Part shown: positions 6,656-10,401 of the stretch, piece by piece
Position numbering within the stretch: position 1 is the first letter of the stretch
Layout: every line of letters starts with the position of its first letter
Assembly (NCBI GenBank): GCA_003139975.1
Contig: PLHN01000434.1
Coordinates: 1 to 10,401, forward strand
Length of the DNA stretch: 10,401 nt
Source of the DNA: Acidobacteriaceae bacterium
GTDB taxonomy: Bacteria > Acidobacteriota > Terriglobia > Terriglobales > Acidobacteriaceae
Reading direction: 5' to 3'
Notes under the pieces: model-generated
What the model was told of the DNA's origin: nothing
Database searches by the model: none
What the model saw: the letters and a program-made list of their open reading frames with translations, nothing else
Translations under genes and position numbers: made by a program

Positions 6656-7552
6656 CTACTGCATCAGCTGCCAGGCGCGAAAGGCCCAGACTACGGGGAC
6701 GGCGAAGAGCATGGCGTCGATGCGGTCGAGCATGCCTCCGTGGCCGGGGAGGATGGAGCCGGAATCTTTGACTCCGGCGCCGCGCTTGATCAGGGACTCG
6801 ACCAGGTCGCCGAGCTGCGCGGCTATGTTGACGGCGGCGGATAGCAGGATGATGGGCCAGAGCTGAGGCTGCTCTAGGCCGAATATGCCGTCGCGGCGCT
6901 CGATGAGGCCGAGTCGCAGCAGCGCGGCGCTGATGGCGGGGGCGTGCTGCATCCAGAGGGTGCCGATGATCACGCTGGCGGCGACTGAGGCGATTGCGCC
7001 TTCCCAGGTTTTCTTCGGGCTGACGTTGGGCGACATGCGGTGGCGGCCCAGGGATTTGCCGACGAAGTAAGCGAAGATGTCTCCGGCCCAGACGGCGAGC
7101 AGGGTGTAGATAACCCAGATCGCTCCGGCGGGCTGGCGGCGGATTTCTACGAGCAGGGCCGTGGGAATGGCGATATAGGCGAAGGCGAAGACGGATACGG
7201 CGGCGGCGGGATAGCCGGTGCTCATTTGCGGGCGGCGCATGGCGGCGGTTAAGAAGATGAACGGCGCGAGCGCGGCGGCTAACGCGATGCCGTAGATGGT
7301 GGCGGTGGTTTCAACTAGCGGCGTGCGGTTCGAGGTCGCGACGATTTCGAAGACGAAGAAGATTGCTACGTAGGCGTAGGTGAGGGACGAAAGCGGCTGG
7401 ACGGCGTAGTGGGTGGTGAGCTTCAGGAACTCGGCGATGGCGAGAAGCGCTACGGCGGCGCTGACTACGACGAGCAGATAGGCGGGCGCTTTCAGGACCA
7501 GGAGAAGAACCAGGGGGATTAGGACTACGGCGGTCGCTATGCGGGTGAGCAT
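6656..7552 (-). CDS. cdsA: phosphatidate cytidylyltransferase (CDP-diacylglycerol synthase)
   Basis: Makes CDP-diacylglycerol from phosphatidic acid and CTP, the precursor of membrane phospholipids, in the inner membrane. The 298 residues are rich in hydrophobic segments (about 8-44, 58-72, 84-104, 117-136, 143-164, 186-200, 232-248, 279-292). The family signature is complete at 253-279: S253, K256, R257, K262, D263, H271-G272-G273, D276, R277 and D279. Upstream are AGDIFAYFVGK (156-166) and SPKKTWEG (178-185), both typical of CdsA. Start ATG 7552 gives the usual TRI-hydrophobic N-terminus, though no strong ribosome site precedes it. In many bacteria cdsA follows uppS and precedes dxr; here the upstream neighbour is a divergent unrelated gene and dxr is about 5.6 kb away. 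Confidence 0.97.
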   Translation of the reverse strand: MLTRIATAVVLIPLVLLLVLKAPAYLLVVVSAAVALLAIAEFLKLTTHYAVQPLSSLTYAYVAIFFVFEIVATSNRTPLVETTATIYGIALAAALAPFIFLTAAMRRPQMSTGYPAAAVSVFAFAYIAIPTALLVEIRRQPAGAIWVIYTLLAVWAGDIFAYFVGKSLGRHRMSPNVSPKKTWEGAIASVAASVIIGTLWMQHAPAISAALLRLGLIERRDGIFGLEQPQLWPIILLSAAVNIAAQLGDLVESLIKRGAGVKDSGSILPGHGGMLDRIDAMLFAVPVVWAFRAWQLMQ

Positions 7553-7759
7553 TGGGTTGTGGTGTCGACAGGGAATCTTAAACTACGGCGGGCGTGGGAA
7601 CCACAGGATGTGGCTCGTTGGGCCAGGTTTTGAGCGGTAGCGCCTGTTAACGTCACTGACGGCCTTGCCCTTGCCAGAGAGGCGATTTCTTAACGGTTGA
7701 GCTACGGTATCGACATCGGCCCATTGTGACTGCCGTAACCCCCACCAAGAGTTGCAGCG
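7553..7759. other. divergent intergenic region between cdsA and the membrane-protein gene
   Basis: About 207 bp without a gene, which should hold the promoters of both neighbours. A small dyad CCACA-GGA-TGTGG lies at 7601-7613, and on the minus strand TAAGAT lies near the cdsA start and could be a weak -10. No RNA gene was recognised. Confidence 0.4.
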
Positions 7760-8534
7760 GTGTCTAATATCGCCATGAGGACCTTCTCTTGGCGCTGGGC
7801 TTTGCCGCTACTGCAGATCGCATTGGCAACTGCCGCCCTTGTCTACGCGCCGTCCGAGTGGAAAGCTCGCCCGCACCTCATCGGCGATTGCACTGGGGTA
7901 GGTCGCCGCGCAACTTGGCCGCCGCCGCTTCTCCGGATATCGTACGCTCTCAATTTTCCAGCTCTGACGGCGGCTTATCCTGTCCGATTCGCAAGTTGGT
8001 CCGACAACCGCGTCTTTTATCGTCGCGAGCCTTTCATCTGGTTGTCAGCGCAAGACAGCCTCTTTTTTACTGGCCATCGGTGCCCTGTGGTACTGGCTAG
8101 GCGCGATGCTAGATCGTATGCGCGGTCGCCTGGGCAGCGGCCAGCGCTCAAAATCGATGACTATTGCTCGACAGGCAATAGGATGCGTCTTCGCTGTCGG
8201 AGTTGTAGCCCTTGGAACGTTTTATTCCACCCTCAGCAGCGCGGATCGACCCTATCGGCAAATAGGGCCATTCGGCCTCATCTGGGGTGTGGCCTTATTT
8301 TGCTATTTCGCATGGAGACTTGTGGCCACCTTGAGTCCGCACACGCTAGAAAGATGGGTCTCGATTCACAGGCCCTCCGCCAGGCTCGTAGGGCGTGCTG
8401 CGGGCATTGTTCTGCTCATTTTTATTGCACTACTTCTCTGGATACACTTTCAAGCTTCCGTAATTCCGCCCGAAGAGCTGACCTCTTGGCGGCAGTTACC
8501 GCCGCCACCGCCTCCACCGCCGCCGTCACCGTGA
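7760..8534 (+). pseudogene. hypothetical membrane protein split by a +1 frameshift in a T6 run
   Basis: Two plus-strand frames join into one plausible protein. The first (GTG 7760, or ATG 7775) gives a hydrophobic segment LPLLQIALATAALVY and a periplasm-like stretch with PPPLLRISYALNFPA, and loses coherence after AQDSLFF near 8065. The second frame, one base further on, reads LLAIGALWYWLGAMLDRM at 8069-8120 and continues with three more hydrophobic segments (about 8178-8240, 8266-8330, 8395-8450). Dropping one T from the run at 8063-8068 fuses them into about 257 residues, ending at TGA 8532-8534 after a nine-proline run. AAGAG lies 8 nt before the GTG. The protein is not a family I can name. 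It may be a pseudogene, a sequencing or assembly error, or a gene using slippage. It converges on the DUF72 gene with a 27-bp gap. Confidence 0.65.
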
Positions 8535-8561
8535 GAAGCCGAACGCTGGGCAACGTCGGAT

Positions 8562-9497
8562 TCACGCTAGCAGGGAATAGTTCCCAGTTGCGTCTTCGGT
8601 TTCGGAGATCGGCTTTAATTCGGGATAGTGCCTGACCAGCGTCTCTGGGGCGCGGACTTTTCTTCCTTCCAGCATGTGGCGCAGCTCCAGCGCATTGACC
8701 GGAGCTTTCGCGTTGTAGTGATTGTTCGCAATCACAAAAGTCGATTGCGCCTTCTGCGCGATGATCTCGATTTTCTCTTTCCACTTCTCGAGTTCCGCCG
8801 GCTTGTAGAGATAGTTGTAGCGGTCGTCGCGGTTGTCGCTTTCGAACCACTGCTCGTAGTTGCGGCCGTGGAGGCGGACGTAGCCTACGCTGGACGTAAC
8901 GTACTCGGTGGGCGCTAGCGAGCGCCCGATCAGCGGCTGATCGATGTTGCAGAAGCCTACGTTGTGGCGCAGGAATTGGGCGAGGGTTTCGGGCTGGTTC
9001 CAGCTTTCGTGGCGGACTTCGACCACCCGCGGATATTCGATGAACTGGCGGAGAAGCTGTTCCAGATATTCGCGGTTCAGGCTGGTGTTTTTGAAGGAGA
9101 TGGGAAACTGGATCAGGAGCGCGCCCAGCATGCCTTCGGCGGCTAGCGATTCCAGGCCCTCGCGGGCTTGGCGCTCATCTTGCTCGTTGGGGCGGATGCT
9201 GGCGGCGGAGGTGGGCTCCATGACGGCGAGCGGGGAGTGCGTGAAGGAGCGATGGAGCTTGGCGGTGAAAACGAAATTGGGATTGACGGCCTTGGCTTTG
9301 CGCGACCAGAGGCGGCCGAGTTCGGGGCGGATGTGTCCGTAGAAGGATGTGTTGATTTCGATGACGTCGAAAAAGCGGGCGAGGTATTCGACGGGATGGG
9401 TTTTCTTGCGCGTGACTTCGGGCGGGTAGAGGATGCCGTCCCAATCTTTGTAGGACCAGCCGGCGGTGCCGACGCGGATTCGCGAGGCTTGTTGCAT
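8562..9497 (-). CDS. DUF72 (YecE-like) family protein
   Basis: A 311-residue soluble protein with the DUF72 pattern, a TIM-barrel-like family of unknown biochemical role. Motifs: IRVGTAGWSYKDW (7-19), YPPE (24-27), EINTSFYG (47-54) with E47, N49 and Y53, FVFTAKLHRSFTH (75-87), GALLIQFP (125-132), VVEVRHESW (158-166), VGYVRLHGRN (204-213) and IANNHYNAKAP (256-266). Length matches full-length members (usually ~240-310), so it looks intact. Start ATG 9497 places the GTAGW motif near the N-terminus as usual, although no strong ribosome site is visible. It sits 141 bp downstream of the CAP-domain gene, separated by the 7-bp repeat region. No function can be deduced from the neighbours. Confidence 0.95.
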   Translation of the reverse strand: MQQASRIRVGTAGWSYKDWDGILYPPEVTRKKTHPVEYLARFFDVIEINTSFYGHIRPELGRLWSRKAKAVNPNFVFTAKLHRSFTHSPLAVMEPTSAASIRPNEQDERQAREGLESLAAEGMLGALLIQFPISFKNTSLNREYLEQLLRQFIEYPRVVEVRHESWNQPETLAQFLRHNVGFCNIDQPLIGRSLAPTEYVTSSVGYVRLHGRNYEQWFESDNRDDRYNYLYKPAELEKWKEKIEIIAQKAQSTFVIANNHYNAKAPVNALELRHMLEGRKVRAPETLVRHYPELKPISETEDATGNYSLLA

Positions 9498-9536
9498 ACG
9501 GGCGGGCCAGATGGGGGAAGAGTAGCACAGGAACGC

Positions 9537-9641
9537 GAGTCTACGAGCTATGAGCTATGAGCTACGACCTACCTGCTCCACTCAGCATGACATCGACACC
9601 TTAGGGTTGCTCGAAGCTCACGGCTCAAAGCTCGCAGCTTA
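9537..9641. repeat. two clusters of 7-bp GAGCTNN repeats in inverted orientation
   Basis: Left cluster (9537-9572): units GAGCTAT, GAGCTAT, GAGCTAC and GACCTAC spaced exactly 7 bp, preceded by a variant GAGTCTAC. Right cluster (9609-9640): GCTCGAA, GCTCACG, GCTCAAA and GCTCGCA, also spaced 7 bp, which is the same GAGC core on the opposite strand. A 36-bp non-repeat segment separates them. The right cluster runs into the stop codon of the CAP gene. The arms could pair imperfectly as a hairpin of a transcript from the minus strand. Confidence 0.75.
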
Positions 9642-10401
9642 ATACAGCAGAATCGCGACCCAGTAAATTCCTGTGGGATAGGCGGCGTTGCGGGCGTAGC
9701 AGGAGCCTACGGCGAAATGGCGGAGGTTGGGATTTTCCAGAACGTCCGAAGCTGCGGGCGGCAAGACGTCGGGGGTGCTCTGCGTGTAGGTGATCACCTT
9801 TCGATTGGTATAGGAGGCGGCAACCATTCTTGCGTTGGGACGATTCTCTTTCGCGAGGGCGCAGGCGGCCTCGTCGAGGTGGGGCGGTGAGAATGGCGCT
9901 AGCTCGGACAAGCCGTTGCTTGCGCGCACTTGGTTGAGGGCTTCGCCTACGCTCCGCGCGGTTTCGTGCGCCGAATACGATGGCATGGCGTGGCCGAAAT
10001 CCTGCACGACGTAGAGGCGACCGTGGCTCCAGATAGCAACGATTCCCGCTACGTTGAAGTGAGGATCGAGAATATTGTCGCGATGGTGCGGCGAGTGCAT
10101 GAGCAGGTCATGGGCGTCGTCCGGGCAGCCCGCATTGGCGATGTTTTCACCGGCACGGTCGAGGGGAAGGGAACTCACGTCGGCAATTCGTTGCAGCAGG
10201 GAGGGCTCGCCGGGAAATTGATGTTCGAGTTGCCGCGTGGCGACCATGCGGCGGGCGTGAAAGCGGGCAGCTTGACGCAGGCTTTCTTCCATCCGCACCG
10301 GCGCTACGCCGGCTTGCTTGCGGCTTCGATTCACAGATTCGAGGAGGGCTGTTTCGGCGGCGGTGTCTTCGTCGGAGGCCGCTGTGCTTAAGTTGGGGGA
10401 G
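9639..10401 (-). CDS. CAP-domain (SCP/YkwD-like) protein, N-terminus beyond window edge
   Basis: The frame is open from the stop at 9639 to the right edge with no convincing start in the window; a GTG at 10334 is possible but cuts into the first helix (AAETALLESVNRSRKQAG), so the true start is probably outside. Of 253 visible residues, ~10-140 form a CAP domain with LRQAARFHARRM, H60 (LEHQF), E85 in GENIA, and H106 in SPHHRDNIL, then YVVQDFG (130-136). These are positions of the conserved His/Glu cavity. Residues ~145-253 resemble a second CAP unit without these residues (ALNQVRASNGLSEL, then DEAACALA, ending in IYWVAILLY). Such proteins are usually exported; the signal peptide would be outside the window. 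Role unknown. Confidence 0.88.
   Translation of the reverse strand, partial: SPNLSTAASDEDTAAETALLESVNRSRKQAGVAPVRMEESLRQAARFHARRMVATRQLEHQFPGEPSLLQRIADVSSLPLDRAGENIANAGCPDDAHDLLMHSPHHRDNILDPHFNVAGIVAIWSHGRLYVVQDFGHAMPSYSAHETARSVGEALNQVRASNGLSELAPFSPPHLDEAACALAKENRPNARMVAASYTNRKVITYTQSTPDVLPPAASDVLENPNLRHFAVGSCYARNAAYPTGIYWVAILLY

Noticed and set aside
7625..7720. Possible tRNA-like arms in the cdsA upstream region
   Set aside because: Fragments resembling D-arm sequence are present, but no acceptor stem, anticodon arm and TTC-type T-arm can be assembled in order.

Overview
The window is GC-rich bacterial DNA with dense, mostly leftward (minus-strand) genes. Protein style (CdsA, Dxr, a DUF72 protein, a CAP-domain protein and a KaiC/KaiB/kinase set with long linkers) suggests an acidobacterium of the Terriglobia type. 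This is an inference from gene content and sequence style; no rRNA or other marker is present to prove it.

Layout from right to left, which is the direction of transcription for most genes. A CAP-domain (SCP/YkwD-like) protein runs off the right edge (9639-10401). A short intergenic stretch of 7-bp repeats in opposite orientations follows, and then a DUF72 (YecE-like) protein (8562-9497). Converging on it from the left is a plus-strand membrane protein (7760-8534) that reads as one protein only if a single extra T in a T6 run is removed. Next come cdsA (6656-7552), a small SnoaL/DUF4440-type lipoprotein (6054-6545) closed by a perfect 13-bp stem-loop, and a 424-bp gene-free leader. The four-gene set kaiC (3896-5629), kaiB (3496-3825), a PAS histidine kinase (1701-3404) and a single-domain response regulator (1315-1704) follows. 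The last gene is dxr, the MEP-pathway reductoisomerase (1-1048), which is cut by the left edge.

The main point of interest is the kaiC-kaiB-kinase-regulator block. It is co-oriented, has short gaps, and ends in a 4-bp ATGA overlap. It has no kaiA gene and no SasA-type kinase (no KaiB-like sensor domain). The KaiC ends in a long predicted coiled coil instead of the usual KaiA-binding tail, and its phosphosite pair is Ser-Ser. The kinase carries, after its ATPase domain, a decayed GGDEF-like domain with AGETF in place of GGDEF. The response regulator has no output domain. Together they look like a compact KaiC-based signalling or timing module whose output is not encoded here.

This block and the lipoprotein lie between cdsA and dxr, two lipid and isoprenoid genes that are commonly adjacent in bacteria, so the module may have been inserted into a housekeeping cluster.
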